A stretch of 64,000 nt of DNA, taken from contig NZ_CP014168.1 in assembly GCF_001717955.1 (NCBI RefSeq), positions 2,079,501-2,143,500 on the forward strand. Direction: 5' to 3'. The notes beneath the pieces were generated by a model. It saw nothing but the letters and a program-made list of their open reading frames with translations, was not told the DNA's origin and made no database searches. Position numbers and translations under genes: made by a program. Numbering within the stretch: position 1 is the stretch's first letter; the number at the start of each line of letters is the position of its first letter. Positions 43,231 through 53,074 of the stretch are shown here, in pieces. This DNA is from Sphingomonas panacis (GTDB lineage Bacteria > Pseudomonadota > Alphaproteobacteria > Sphingomonadales > Sphingomonadaceae).

Positions 43231-43797
43231 ATGGCCGGGAAGACACGGTGCGCGTGGAGCGGGGATGACGCGCTGATGGTGCGCTATCATGACGAGGAAT
43301 GGGGCGTGCCCCTCCACGATTCGCGCGAGCTGTGGGAGACGCTTGTCCTCGACGGTTTCCAGGCCGGGCTGTCGTGGCGGACGATCCTGCACAAGCGCGA
43401 AGCCTTCCGCGCCGCGTTCAAGGGTTTCGATCCGGCGATCGTGGCGCGCTTCGACGATGCCGATATCGAACGGCTGATAGCCGACCCCGGCATCGTCCGC
43501 AGCGCCGCCAAGATCCGCGCGACGATCACCGCCGCGCAGATCTATCTCGATATGATGGCGCGCGGCGAGGATTTCGCCGGCTTCGTGTGGGGCATCGCCG
43601 GCGGTGCCCCGGTGGAAGGCGACGGGCATATCGTCGCCAGCACGCCCGCTTCCGAAGCGATGTCGAAGGCGCTCAAGGCGCGCGGCTTCAAGTTCGTCGG
43701 GCCGGTGATCGTCCATGCCTGGATGCAGGCGGTCGGCATGGTCAACGATCACGCGCGCGAATGCTTCCGCCATGCCGAGGTGCGCGCTTTGACATGA
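43231..43797 (+). CDS. tag: DNA-3-methyladenine glycosylase I
   Basis: Tag removes 3-methyladenine from alkylated DNA. The 188-residue protein begins MAGKTRCAWSGDDALMVRYHDEEWGVPLHD, the zinc-binding Cys/His start and HDEEWG motif of the family. GFQAGLSWRTIL and FVGPVIVHAWMQAVGMVNDH follow. The ATG at 43231 has GAGGGAGG upstream. Its stop overlaps the antiporter start (ATGA). Confidence 0.94.
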   Translation: MAGKTRCAWSGDDALMVRYHDEEWGVPLHDSRELWETLVLDGFQAGLSWRTILHKREAFRAAFKGFDPAIVARFDDADIERLIADPGIVRSAAKIRATITAAQIYLDMMARGEDFAGFVWGIAGGAPVEGDGHIVASTPASEAMSKALKARGFKFVGPVIVHAWMQAVGMVNDHARECFRHAEVRALT

Positions 43798-45335
43798 CGT
43801 TTTTCGAAAGCCTCATCGCATTGCTCGCCGCCGCGATCCTGCTGTTGCAGGTGACGCGGCGGGTGCGGCTGCCCTATCCGGGTATGCTCGCCGCCGCCGG
43901 CGTGGCGGTGGGGATGGTGCCCGGCGCGCCGGTCATCCCGATCGACCCGAACACCGCGCTCGCCTTGTTCATCGCGCCGATCCTGATCGATTCGGCCTAT
44001 GACTTTCCGATCGGTGCGGCGTGGCGGCTGTTGGTGCCGCTGATCGTCTTCGCGGTCGGCGCGGTGCTGCTGACCACCGCCGTGGTGGTGGCGATCGGCT
44101 CGGGCGGGTTCGGCTTGCCGGTCGTGGTCGCGGTGACGCTCGGCGCGATCGTGTCGCCGCCCGACGCGGCGGCGGTGACGGCGGTGCTGACCAATCTGCC
44201 GGTCGCGCGTCGGGTCGATGCCTTGCTCAAGGGCGAGAGCCTGTTCAACGACGCGACGACCTTGCTGCTGTTCGGTGCCGCGCTCGCGGTGCAGGCGCAT
44301 GGCGGGATCGACGGCGGCACTGCGCTCAGGCTGACGCTCGCCGTGCCCGGCGGCATCCTGTTCGGGATCGTCTACGGGATGCTCGTGTCGCGGCTGACGC
44401 CGCTTGCCGACAACACCGTCGCCGGCACCTTGCTCCAGTTCGTCCATGCCTTCGCGACATGGCTGATCGCCGAACGGCTGCACCTTTCGCCCGTGCTGGC
44501 CACCGTCGCCAGCGCGATGACGATCGCGTACCACGCGCGCGTCACCGATTCCCCGCGTATGCGAGTCCATTCCTATGCGGTGTGGACGACGGTGGTGTTC
44601 CTGCTCAACGTGCTCGCCTTCCTGCTGATGGGGTTGCAGGCGCGGCGGATCGTCGGCGGCATGTCGACCGCCGATCTGCACCGCGCGGTCGGCCTTACCA
44701 GCGCGGTGGTGGCCGGGGTGATCGTTACCCGGCTGCTGCTCGCCTTCCTCTACCGCGAGTTCGCGAAATACCGGCACAATCGCGCGGGCGGCGCCGAGCC
44801 GGCGTCGCGCGGCGAGGCAGTGCTGATCGGCTGGGCCGGGATGCGCGGGCTGGTGACGCTCGCCACCGCTTTCGCGCTGCCGGAGACCTTCCCGGAGCGC
44901 GATCTCGTGGTGCTGACCGCCTTCGCGGTCGTGCTGGCGACTTTGGTGCTGCAGGGAGCGACGCTCGCGCCGCTGATCCATGTTCTCAAGCTCGAACGCA
45001 GCAAGGATGCCGAGCAGGAACGCGATGCCGCCCGCCTGTCGCTCGTCGAGGCGGCGCTGGCGCGGCTGGAGGGCGAGCCGGGCGACTCCGCTGAAGCGAT
45101 CCGCCAGGCCTATCGCGAACATCGCGACCGGCTGACCGATCGCAAGCACGAGGCACCGCTCGCGCGCCGGCGCGGCCTGTCGCTCGCCGCGGTGCTGGCG
45201 CAGCGCAAGCGCCTCGACGACCTGCGCGATACCGATGAGATCGGCCCCGACGCATATCTCGAATTGCAGGAAGATCTCGACTGGAAACAACTTGCCGTCG
45301 TTTCGGACGAAGACCGGCGTATCGACGAGAGCTGA
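43794..45335 (+). CDS. Na+/H+ antiporter, CPA1 family
   Basis: The 513-residue protein has about 12 membrane helices, with the CPA1 core motifs IVSPPDAAAVTAV near residue 119 and GESLFNDATTLLLFGAA near 142, which supply the conserved Asp residues of the ion site, and then a charged cytoplasmic tail of about 120 residues. It exports Na+ or K+ against H+ and helps set pH. The ATG overlaps the tag stop codon, so the poxB-like, tag and antiporter genes probably form one operon. Confidence 0.9.
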   Translation: MTFFESLIALLAAAILLLQVTRRVRLPYPGMLAAAGVAVGMVPGAPVIPIDPNTALALFIAPILIDSAYDFPIGAAWRLLVPLIVFAVGAVLLTTAVVVAIGSGGFGLPVVVAVTLGAIVSPPDAAAVTAVLTNLPVARRVDALLKGESLFNDATTLLLFGAALAVQAHGGIDGGTALRLTLAVPGGILFGIVYGMLVSRLTPLADNTVAGTLLQFVHAFATWLIAERLHLSPVLATVASAMTIAYHARVTDSPRMRVHSYAVWTTVVFLLNVLAFLLMGLQARRIVGGMSTADLHRAVGLTSAVVAGVIVTRLLLAFLYREFAKYRHNRAGGAEPASRGEAVLIGWAGMRGLVTLATAFALPETFPERDLVVLTAFAVVLATLVLQGATLAPLIHVLKLERSKDAEQERDAARLSLVEAALARLEGEPGDSAEAIRQAYREHRDRLTDRKHEAPLARRRGLSLAAVLAQRKRLDDLRDTDEIGPDAYLELQEDLDWKQLAVVSDEDRRIDES

Positions 45336-45618
45336 CCTCGCGCCCGCGCTCGAAAGAGTCACCGGGCTTCACGTACATAAACATATGGATAGATGGTGGA
45401 CGTCCGGGGTCGGCGGTAGTCGCATCGTGCGTGCCGCCAGTCTTGCTGCACGGCGGTCAAGACCGGCACGACATGATGCCGACGCCGTCAAATATTACAA
45501 ACCCGTGCATTTCATAACCGCTGGATGACGGACTTGTCACTGTTACGCCGCATTGCAGCGCGGTAATGCCGCGCCGGACCCATTCTTGCGCCTGCCCGCC
45601 AAAACACACAGGAATTCG

Positions 45619-46881
45619 ATGCACACTCACGACGAGCCAAAGGCGCTGCCGCCGTCGACGCGCCTGCCTGCCCGCACGCAGCTTCGCTGGCTCGCTTTGG
45701 GTGTCGCCGCGCTTGTCGTGATCGTGCTGCTGGTGATGCTGATCGCCCAGCTTACCCGCAGCACCCCGCCGGCACCGCCGGCAACGCCGCCGGGCACCCT
45801 GCGCCTCTCGCGCGATCAGTTCGCCGGGTTGCAGACGATGCGCGTCGCGATCGGCGATTCGGATGCGCGCACGCTCGCCACCGGCGCGATCACCGTCGAT
45901 GCCGATCACAGCACGCCGGTGCTGATGCCCTATTCGGGGCAGGTCGCGCAGGTGCTCGTCGATGCCGGGCAATATGTGAAGCAGGGCCAGGCGCTCCTGA
46001 CGGTGAAGACCGGCGATTTCGTCGACGCGCGCAACGGCCTGTTCTCGGCGCGTGCCGCGTACCAGACCGCGCAGGCGCAACTCCAGGCCGCGCAACGCAC
46101 CACCGAACGCCAGCAACAGATCTATTCGACTGCCGGCGGTGCGCTGAAAGACTATCAGCAGGCGCAGGCCGATCTTGCCGCCGCGCAGGCGACCGCGCGA
46201 ACCGCCGCCGCCGCACTCGGCGCGGCGCGCGACAAGCTCGCCATCCTCGGCAAGAGCCCGGCCGAGATCAACAGACTCGAAGGCGCCGGCGAAGTCTCAG
46301 GCATCCACGACATGACGACGCTGCATGCGCCGATCTCCGGGCTTGTCGCCACGCGCGACGTGTCGGTCGGGCAATATCTGTCGCAGGGCGGCGACAAGCC
46401 GGTGATGACGATCACCGATCCGTCGCGCGTCTGGCTGGTCGCGCAGATCGCCGAGAGCGACGCGAGCGCGGTGCATGTCGGCGATGCCGTGACGGTGACA
46501 ACGCCGGCGCTGCCCGGCCGTATCTTCCATGCGACGATCAACCTGGTCGGCGCGGCACTCGACCCCGATACGCACCGACTGCCGGTACGCGCGGCGATCC
46601 CCAACCCGGACGGCGCGCTCAAACCGCAGATGTTCGCCAGCTTCGCGATCCACCAGACCGGCGCCGCGCAGGCGATCCGTGTCCCCGCCGCCGCCGTCAT
46701 CCACGAAGGCGATTCGGCGCGGGTGTGGGTGGTGCGGCCGGACGGGCTGCTCGCGGCGCGATCGGTGACGGCGGGCGAGGAGCAGGACGGATCGGTCGAG
46801 ATCACCGCCGGCCTCAAGCCCGGTGAGCGTATCGTCACCGCCGGCGCTTTGTTCGTCAACGAGGCGGGTCTCGGCGAATGA
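45619..46881 (+). CDS. Efflux RND periplasmic adaptor subunit
   Basis: The 420-residue membrane-fusion protein has an N-terminal anchor helix (LALGVAALVVIVLLVMLIA), a biotinyl-lipoyl-like half near VLMPYSGQVAQVLVDAGQYV, a coiled-coil hairpin rich in Gln/Ala near residues 150-220, and a beta-barrel and membrane-proximal end. The N-terminus MHTHDEP carries two His residues. It links the RND pump to the outer-membrane channel encoded behind it. The ATG at 45619 follows AGGAA. A 283-bp gap in front probably holds the promoter. Confidence 0.9.
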   Translation: MHTHDEPKALPPSTRLPARTQLRWLALGVAALVVIVLLVMLIAQLTRSTPPAPPATPPGTLRLSRDQFAGLQTMRVAIGDSDARTLATGAITVDADHSTPVLMPYSGQVAQVLVDAGQYVKQGQALLTVKTGDFVDARNGLFSARAAYQTAQAQLQAAQRTTERQQQIYSTAGGALKDYQQAQADLAAAQATARTAAAALGAARDKLAILGKSPAEINRLEGAGEVSGIHDMTTLHAPISGLVATRDVSVGQYLSQGGDKPVMTITDPSRVWLVAQIAESDASAVHVGDAVTVTTPALPGRIFHATINLVGAALDPDTHRLPVRAAIPNPDGALKPQMFASFAIHQTGAAQAIRVPAAAVIHEGDSARVWVVRPDGLLAARSVTAGEEQDGSVEITAGLKPGERIVTAGALFVNEAGLGE

Positions 46882-49800
46882 ACGGTCTCGTTGCGATCGC
46901 GCTGCGGCAGCGGATGCTGATCGTCGGCATCTTCTGCGCCATGCTGCTGGCCGGGGTGATCGGCTTCCTCAATCTCAACATCGAGGCCTATCCCGATCCC
47001 GTCCCGCCGATGGTCGAGGTCATCACGCAGACTCACGGTTTGTCCGCAGAGGAGATGGAGCGCAACGTCACCATCCCGATCGAGGTCGGCATGGCGGGCA
47101 TTCCGCACCTCACCGCGATCCGTGCGATCTCGCTGTTCGGCCTGTCCGACATCAAGCTGCAATTCAGCTATGATCTGACCAACGAGGCCGCCAAGCAGCA
47201 AGTCATCAACCGGCTGTCGCAGCTTCCGCCGCTCGCCGGCGGCGCGCAACCGACGTTGTCGCCGACCAGCCCGGTCGGCGAAATCTACCGCTACAAGATC
47301 ACCGCGCCCAAGGGCTATTCGGTGATGGATTTGAAGACCTTGCAGGATTGGGTGCTGCAACGCCGCTTCAAGCGAATCCCCGGCGTGATCGACGTGACCG
47401 GCTGGGGCGGCAAGCTGCGCACCTATGACGTGGTGATCGACAGCGCGCGGCTCGCCGCGCACAACGCCACCATCTCGCAGGTGCTTTCGGCGCTCGCCAA
47501 GAGCGACGGCAACGTCGGTGGCCAGACGATCAACTTCGGCGCGCAGGCGGCTATCGTGCGTGGCGTCGGGCTGATCCAGTCGGCCTCGGCGATCGAGAAC
47601 GTGCTGGTCGGCACGTCGGGCGGTCAGCCGATTCTCGTCAAGGATGTCGCGAACGTCCAGATCGGCAACGCGCCACGGCTCGGCATCGCCGGCTATAACG
47701 ATCAGGACGATATCGTTCAGGGCATCGTGCTGATGCAGCGCGGCGCGCAATCGATGCCGACGATCATGGCGGTGCAAAAGGAAGTCGCCGACATCAACAG
47801 TTCGGGCATCCTGCCGCCCGGCGTCCAGCTCGAGCGCATCTACGATCGCTCCGACCTGATCCACCTGACGATCCATACCGTGCTCGAGAACATGCTGGTC
47901 GGCATCGTGCTGATCTTCGTGTTGCAGGTGCTGTTCCTCGGCAATTTGCGCAGCGCGATCATCGTCGCGGCGACGATTCCCTTCGCGCTCGCCTTCGCGA
48001 TCCTGATCCTGGTGTTGCAGGGCGAGAGCGCCAATCTGCTCTCGGTCGGCGCGCTCGATTTCGGGCTGGTCGTCGACGCCAGCGTCATCATGGTCGAGAA
48101 CATCTTCCGCCACATGGTCGATCGTACCGCGCGCGTCGAAAGCGGGCAGGGCCATTACACCACGGCGACGCGCTTCTCGGCGATCCTTGGCGCGAGCTCC
48201 GAGGTCAGTCGCGGCATCTTCTTCGCGGCGGCGATCATCATCGTCAGCTTCCTGCCGCTGTTCACGCTGACCGGCGTGGAAGGCCACATCTTCGGGCCGA
48301 TGGCGAAGACCTATGCCTATGCCATCAGCGGCGGCCTGATCGCGACCTTCACCGTCGCGCCGGTGCTGTCGGCGATGCTGCTGCCCGACAAGCTCTCCGA
48401 AGTGGAGACGTGGATCGTCGCGCGGCTGCGGCGCCTGTACGAACCCGCCGCCGCCTTCGCGCTCGGCAACCGAATCCTCGCGATCGGCGGGGCGGTGCTG
48501 CTGCTCGTCGTCGCGCTGATCGGCGGGCGCTCGCTGGGTATCGAGTTCTTGCCCCATCTCGAGGAGGGCAACATGTACATCCGCGCCAGCCTGCCGCCCT
48601 CGATCAGCCTCGAAGCTGGCGAGCCGGTGGTGCAGGGCGTGCGCCGGATCATCATGAAATACCCTGAGGTCAACGCGGTGCTTTCCGCGCACGGACGACC
48701 TGACGACGGCACCGATGCGACGGGCTTCTTCAACGCCGAATTCTTCGTGCCGCTGAAGCCGTTCGACACCTGGCCGCGCGGAGTCACCAAGGACACGCTG
48801 ATCGCCGAACTGTCGAAGAAGCTTTCGGACAAATACCCCGGCGTGGAATTCTCCTTCTCACAGATCATCGAGGACAACGTCGAGGAAGCCGCCTCGGGCG
48901 TGAAGGGCGCCAATTCGATCAAGCTGTTCGGCCCCGATCTCGCCACGCTCGAAAAATACGCCGACCAGATCAAGAGCGAGATGGCCAAGGTGCAGGGCAT
49001 CGCCGATCTCGGCGTGTTCCAGTCGCTCGGCCAGCCGACCGTGCAGGTCGATGTCGATCGCGGCGCAGCGGCGCGCTATGGCCTGACGCCCGACGACGTC
49101 AACCAGACCGTCGCTGCCGCGATCGGCGGTTCGTCGACCGCCGATCTGTACGAGAAAGGCACCGACCGCCACTTCCCGATCATGGTGCGTTTGAAGCCCG
49201 AGCAACGCGACACCGTCGAAGCGATCCGCCGAATCACGATCGGCGCGGCGGCGCCGAGCGGCACCGGCATGATCCAGGTGCCCCTGTCCGAAATCGCCAA
49301 CGTTCGGCTCACCTCGGGCGCCTCGTTCATCTACCGCGAGCATCAGGAACGCTACATCCCGATCAAATATTCGGTGCGCGGGCGTGATCTCGGCAGCGCC
49401 GTCGCGGAAGCGCAGGCGCGGATCGCGCGCAACGTCCATCTGCCGTCTGGCTATCACCTCGAATGGGCGGGCGAACTCGACAATCTCAACAACGCCGTCG
49501 CGCGGCTGGAGATCGTCGTGCCGATCAGCCTGTTGCTGATCCTGCTGCTGCTCTACGCCAATTTCGGCTCGATCCGCGACAGCCTGCTCGCCTTCTCGGC
49601 GATCCCGATGGCGGTGATCGGCGGCATCCTCGCGCTGGCGCTGTCGGGAACGCCGTTCAGCATCTCGGCGGCGATCGGCTTCGTCGCCTTGTTCGGCATC
49701 GCGGTGATGGACGGGATTCTCGTCGTGACGACCTACAACAATGCGATCGACGAAGGCGTCGATCGCGAGGGATCGCTGGCGACGACGGTGTCGCACAGCC

Positions 49801-50066
49801 TGCGCCCGGTGGTGATGACCTGCCTCGTCGCTGCGATCGGCCTGTTGCCGGCGGCGATGTCGAGCGGGATCGGCAGTCAGGTGCAGAAGCCGCTCGCGCT
49901 CGTCGTGGTCGGCGGGATGACGCTGGCGCCGGTGCTGATCCTGCTGGTGCTGCCGGCGCTGATCGCGCGCTTCTCGCGCCGGGTATCGCCGCATGATCGC
50001 GGCGCGCATGGCCGCGATGTCGGGCATCACACACCGCCTGCGGGCGACGCGGAGATGCCGGCATGA
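46878..50066 (+). CDS. Heavy-metal-type (CusA/CzcA) RND efflux pump
   Basis: The 1,062-residue inner-membrane proton antiporter shows 12 helices in the RND pattern and, in helix 4, DFGLVVDASVIMVEN, close to the HME-RND motif with the essential Asp. It has Ala where CzcA-type pumps usually have Gly after the Asp. The N-terminus MNGLVAIALRQRMLIVGI and the start FLNLNIEAYPDP are typical. It overlaps the adaptor stop by ATGA. The metal cannot be named from sequence, and no metal sensor lies nearby. Confidence 0.9.
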   Translation: MNGLVAIALRQRMLIVGIFCAMLLAGVIGFLNLNIEAYPDPVPPMVEVITQTHGLSAEEMERNVTIPIEVGMAGIPHLTAIRAISLFGLSDIKLQFSYDLTNEAAKQQVINRLSQLPPLAGGAQPTLSPTSPVGEIYRYKITAPKGYSVMDLKTLQDWVLQRRFKRIPGVIDVTGWGGKLRTYDVVIDSARLAAHNATISQVLSALAKSDGNVGGQTINFGAQAAIVRGVGLIQSASAIENVLVGTSGGQPILVKDVANVQIGNAPRLGIAGYNDQDDIVQGIVLMQRGAQSMPTIMAVQKEVADINSSGILPPGVQLERIYDRSDLIHLTIHTVLENMLVGIVLIFVLQVLFLGNLRSAIIVAATIPFALAFAILILVLQGESANLLSVGALDFGLVVDASVIMVENIFRHMVDRTARVESGQGHYTTATRFSAILGASSEVSRGIFFAAAIIIVSFLPLFTLTGVEGHIFGPMAKTYAYAISGGLIATFTVAPVLSAMLLPDKLSEVETWIVARLRRLYEPAAAFALGNRILAIGGAVLLLVVALIGGRSLGIEFLPHLEEGNMYIRASLPPSISLEAGEPVVQGVRRIIMKYPEVNAVLSAHGRPDDGTDATGFFNAEFFVPLKPFDTWPRGVTKDTLIAELSKKLSDKYPGVEFSFSQIIEDNVEEAASGVKGANSIKLFGPDLATLEKYADQIKSEMAKVQGIADLGVFQSLGQPTVQVDVDRGAAARYGLTPDDVNQTVAAAIGGSSTADLYEKGTDRHFPIMVRLKPEQRDTVEAIRRITIGAAAPSGTGMIQVPLSEIANVRLTSGASFIYREHQERYIPIKYSVRGRDLGSAVAEAQARIARNVHLPSGYHLEWAGELDNLNNAVARLEIVVPISLLLILLLLYANFGSIRDSLLAFSAIPMAVIGGILALALSGTPFSISAAIGFVALFGIAVMDGILVVTTYNNAIDEGVDREGSLATTVSHSLRPVVMTCLVAAIGLLPAAMSSGIGSQVQKPLALVVVGGMTLAPVLILLVLPALIARFSRRVSPHDRGAHGRDVGHHTPPAGDAEMPA

Positions 50067-51484
50067 CGCGTTCGCTCCTGATCGCCGCGCTGCTCGCCAC
50101 CAGCGGTTGCGCGCTCGGCCCGAAGAACCTCGATCCGCATGCCGCGTTGCCGCCCTCGCCCGTGCCCGAGACGATTCACCCGGTCAGCGGCCCGGCGCAG
50201 ACCGTCGGCGCCGATGTGCCTGCCGGCGACTGGTGGCGCGAGTTCGGCAGCGATCAGCTCGACGCGCTGGTCGGCACCGCGCTCGCGCACAACAATGACA
50301 TCCAGGTCGCCGAAGCGTCGCTGCGTCAGGCGCAGGAGACGGGCAGGGCGGCGGCTGGCGCGGCGTTGCCGCAGGTCGATCTCAACTATCAGGCGCAGCG
50401 GGACCGCGTTTCGCGCGCGCTGTCGCCGGCAGTCACGAATTCGAACCAGTATCTCTACAGCCTCCACACCGCTCAGGTGACGGTGAGCTACGGACTCGAC
50501 CTGTTCGGGGCGACCCGCTCGCGCATCCGCTCGGCGCGTGCCGCCGCCGAGGTGCAGGCGCACAGGCGCGATGCCGCACGCGCAACCGTGGTGGCGAACC
50601 TCGTCGCCGCTGTCATCCAGCGCGCCGCGCTCGCCGATCAGATCGCCGCGACGGAGACCAGCATCGCGGTCAACCGCGACATCCTCGGCGCTTTGCAGCG
50701 GCGCCAGCACCTCGGTGAGGTCGGCGCCGCCGATGTCGCGACTCAGCAGACCGCGCTCGCCGCCGCTGAAGGCGCGTTGCCGCCGCTGATCCGCGCGGAA
50801 CTCCACCAGCGCGTCGTGATCGGCAGCCTGATCGGTGTGCCCGCCGGCGCGGCCTTGCCCGATCTGCCATCGCTGGCGTCGCTGGCGCTGCCGACGCGTC
50901 TGCCGCTCGCCCTGCCGTCCGATCTGGTCACGCGGCGCCCCGACGTCGGTGCCGCGCGTGCGCAGCTGGAGGGCGCGGGGGCCGATGTCGGCACCGCGAT
51001 CGCGGCGCGCTTGCCGAGCATCCAGCTCAGCGCGAGTGCCGGCGGCACCGCGCAGGCGTTCGGCGATATGTTCAAGGATGGCAACCCGTTCTGGGCGATC
51101 CTCGGCGGTGTGACGCAACCGCTGTTTCATGCCGGCGCGCTACGCCACCAGCAACGCGCGGCAGAGGCCGCGCTCGACGGCGCGAAGGCGCAGTATCGCG
51201 CGACGGTGCTCCAGGCGTTCGGCGAGGTTTCCGATGCGCTGAGTGGCTTGCGCACCGATGCCGACGCGCTCGACGCCGCGACGCGCGCGAGCGATGCCTC
51301 GGGCCGCGCGCTCGGCTTCGCGCGGCGGCAGCTCCAGCTTGGCAGCATCGGCACGCTCGCGTTGCTCAACGCCACCGCTGCCGATGCGCAGGCGCGCGCG
51401 CAACTCGTGCAGGCGCGCGCGGCACGGTTGAGCGACACGGTCGCGCTGTTTCAGGCGGTCGGCAGCCGGATCGGAGCACAATAG
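50063..51484 (+). CDS. Outer-membrane efflux lipoprotein (NodT/OprM family)
   Basis: The 473-residue protein has a lipoprotein signal with lipobox-like LLATSGC, so Cys15 should be lipidated, and the repeated TolC-type alpha-barrel domains (DWWREFGSDQLDALVGTAL, PDVGAARAQLEGAGADVG). It forms the outer-membrane channel of the RND complex. Its ATG overlaps the pump stop codon, completing the adaptor-pump-channel operon. Confidence 0.92.
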   Translation: MTRSLLIAALLATSGCALGPKNLDPHAALPPSPVPETIHPVSGPAQTVGADVPAGDWWREFGSDQLDALVGTALAHNNDIQVAEASLRQAQETGRAAAGAALPQVDLNYQAQRDRVSRALSPAVTNSNQYLYSLHTAQVTVSYGLDLFGATRSRIRSARAAAEVQAHRRDAARATVVANLVAAVIQRAALADQIAATETSIAVNRDILGALQRRQHLGEVGAADVATQQTALAAAEGALPPLIRAELHQRVVIGSLIGVPAGAALPDLPSLASLALPTRLPLALPSDLVTRRPDVGAARAQLEGAGADVGTAIAARLPSIQLSASAGGTAQAFGDMFKDGNPFWAILGGVTQPLFHAGALRHQQRAAEAALDGAKAQYRATVLQAFGEVSDALSGLRTDADALDAATRASDASGRALGFARRQLQLGSIGTLALLNATAADAQARAQLVQARAARLSDTVALFQAVGSRIGAQ

Positions 51485-51486
51485 CG

Positions 51487-51510
51487 GTTCCCCAGCGAAG
51501 GCGGGGGAAC
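51487..51510. terminator. Short hairpin after the efflux operon
   Basis: GTTCCCC and GGGGAAC pair around a ten-base loop with GCGAAGGC, part of the family seen in full at 61908-61963. It may end the efflux transcript. Confidence 0.45.
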
Positions 51511-51598
51511 GCCGTCACGCAATCTCTGGTGCGCTGGCGGAAACCCGCTTAGCAAGGCATCGCCAGGCGGACCGCGCCGGCACGAGGGGATGCCGGCC

Positions 51599-52732
51599 AT
51601 GATCGCACTACGCACCATTTTGGGGTTCGCTCTGACAGCCTGCACCGTTCAGGTCGCCCGCGCCGAACCGCTCGATTGCCCGCTCGCCCACGCGCCGTAT
51701 TCGGTGCGGACACCGGTGATCGACCTGCTGCTCGATCCGCGCGCCAAGGCGGTACTCGATCGGGAGTTCGGGCCGGCGCTTGCCAAGCTGCCGCCAGGTT
51801 TCGCCTCGACCACGCCGCCCACCTTCGCGGCGATCATCTCGGTCAAGGAAGTGATGGGCATGATCGGAGCGCCCAACGTCGCGGCGACTCTCGCCCGGCT
51901 CGATCCCGAATTGCGCGCGATCCCGATCACTCCGGCGGCAAGTCGCGCACGCTGCGCGCGCTACGATCATGTCCCGCCCAAACTGCCCGCCACGCTCAAA
52001 CACCCGGCGCTGCTGGTGTTCGACAAGATCACCGGTTTTCGCGACACCCCCTCGGTCGATGCCGCCACCGCCGCGTTGAAGGCGATGGCGCAGCGGCGCG
52101 GCTGGACTTTGGTCTTCACCGACAAGGGCGCGGTGTTCAACCAGCGTGACCTCGCGCGATTCGATGCGGTGATCTGGAACAACGTCAGCGGCGACGCGCT
52201 GACGGTGCCGCAGCAAAAGGCGTTTCAGGCGTATCTTGCCAAAGGCGGCGGGTTCGCCGGCTTCCACGGCGCGTCGGGCGACCCGTTTTACGTGTGGGAC
52301 TGGTATCCCGATACGCTGATCGGCGCGCGCTTCATCGGCCATCCCGGCAAGCCGCAATTCCAGCAGGCGCGCGTCGTCGTCGACGATACGAAAAGTGCGA
52401 TCACGCGCGGCCTCGGTGACGGCTGGACGATGACCGAGGAATGGTATTCGTTCGCCAAGAGCCCGCGCGGCCCCGGCACGCATGTCCTCGCGACGCTCGA
52501 CGAGAAAAGCTATGCGCCGATCGGCTATCACGGCGAGACATTGGCGATGGGCGATCACCCGATCGCCTGGACGCGTTGCATCGGCGCCGGGCGGTCTTTC
52601 TATTCGGCGATCGGACACCGGCCGGAAAACTACACCGAGCCCAACAGCGTGCGCTTGCTCGAACAGGGAATCGCCTGGTCGGCCGGGCTCGGCGAAACGA
52701 CCTGCCGGGACGGGCGCGAAACGGCCCGTTGA
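51599..52732 (+). CDS. ThuA domain protein, exported
   Basis: The 377-residue product has a signal peptide ending near VARA, a low-similarity N-terminal part of about 115 residues, and then a ThuA (trehalose-utilisation-type) domain with PALLVFDKITGFRD near residue 138 and GGGFAGFHGASGDPFYVWDWYPDTL (split here for length) near 215. ThuA relatives take part in sugar metabolism or act as lectin-like or hydrolase domains. ATG 51599 is preferred because GAGGGG lies nine to ten bases upstream; 51590 is too close. Function unknown. Confidence 0.8.
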   Translation: MIALRTILGFALTACTVQVARAEPLDCPLAHAPYSVRTPVIDLLLDPRAKAVLDREFGPALAKLPPGFASTTPPTFAAIISVKEVMGMIGAPNVAATLARLDPELRAIPITPAASRARCARYDHVPPKLPATLKHPALLVFDKITGFRDTPSVDAATAALKAMAQRRGWTLVFTDKGAVFNQRDLARFDAVIWNNVSGDALTVPQQKAFQAYLAKGGGFAGFHGASGDPFYVWDWYPDTLIGARFIGHPGKPQFQQARVVVDDTKSAITRGLGDGWTMTEEWYSFAKSPRGPGTHVLATLDEKSYAPIGYHGETLAMGDHPIAWTRCIGAGRSFYSAIGHRPENYTEPNSVRLLEQGIAWSAGLGETTCRDGRETAR

Positions 52733-53074
52733 GCCGGCGGGATGCCGCCGGTCCGCCCAATCTCGCAAGTGTCCCGGCTCGGGGTGACATCAGGATCGGC
52801 CACGCGCCGGGCAAAAAAAGGGCCGCCCCGAAGGGCGGCCTTGAAAGTTTTAGGAGAGGATGCCTGAAAGGCACCCCCTCTTTGCGGCGGAACTGACAAT
52901 GCTGCAAGTGCGAACAAAGCACCCTTGATTGCGTCAGGCGCATTTGTCCGATCCGGCCTGAATTCTTTAATTAACGGCACGTTAACGAACTCTGGATACC
53001 CATTTTGGGGTTGGCGCTCGGCATGGTGCGATCGGCCAGCACGAATGGCATCTACATCGGGGGAGAGCGCGGCC
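52733..53074. other. 342-bp intergenic region with candidate small RNA
   Basis: It lies between the ThuA-like and PilZ genes. It holds a strong minus-strand terminator (52813-52840), an upstream hairpin (52861-52873) and an AT-rich stretch near 52963-52985 that could be a minus-strand promoter. No convincing protein gene was found. Confidence 0.6.
52813..52965 (-). ncRNA. Candidate small RNA ending in an intrinsic terminator
   Basis: On the minus strand, a stem GGCCGCCC/GGGCGGCC with a TTCG loop (52821-52840) is followed by seven T residues (52813-52819). Upstream are a small hairpin (52861-52873) and a pyrimidine stretch CATCCTCTCCT that could pair with Shine-Dalgarno sequences. No minus-strand gene precedes this terminator. 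The 5' end is unknown, and the given limit is a guess. Confidence 0.5.

Noticed and set aside
46155..48692. An 845-codon minus-strand frame across the efflux genes
   Set aside because: It lies opposite the adaptor and RND pump genes, which carry clear family motifs, and itself shows none.
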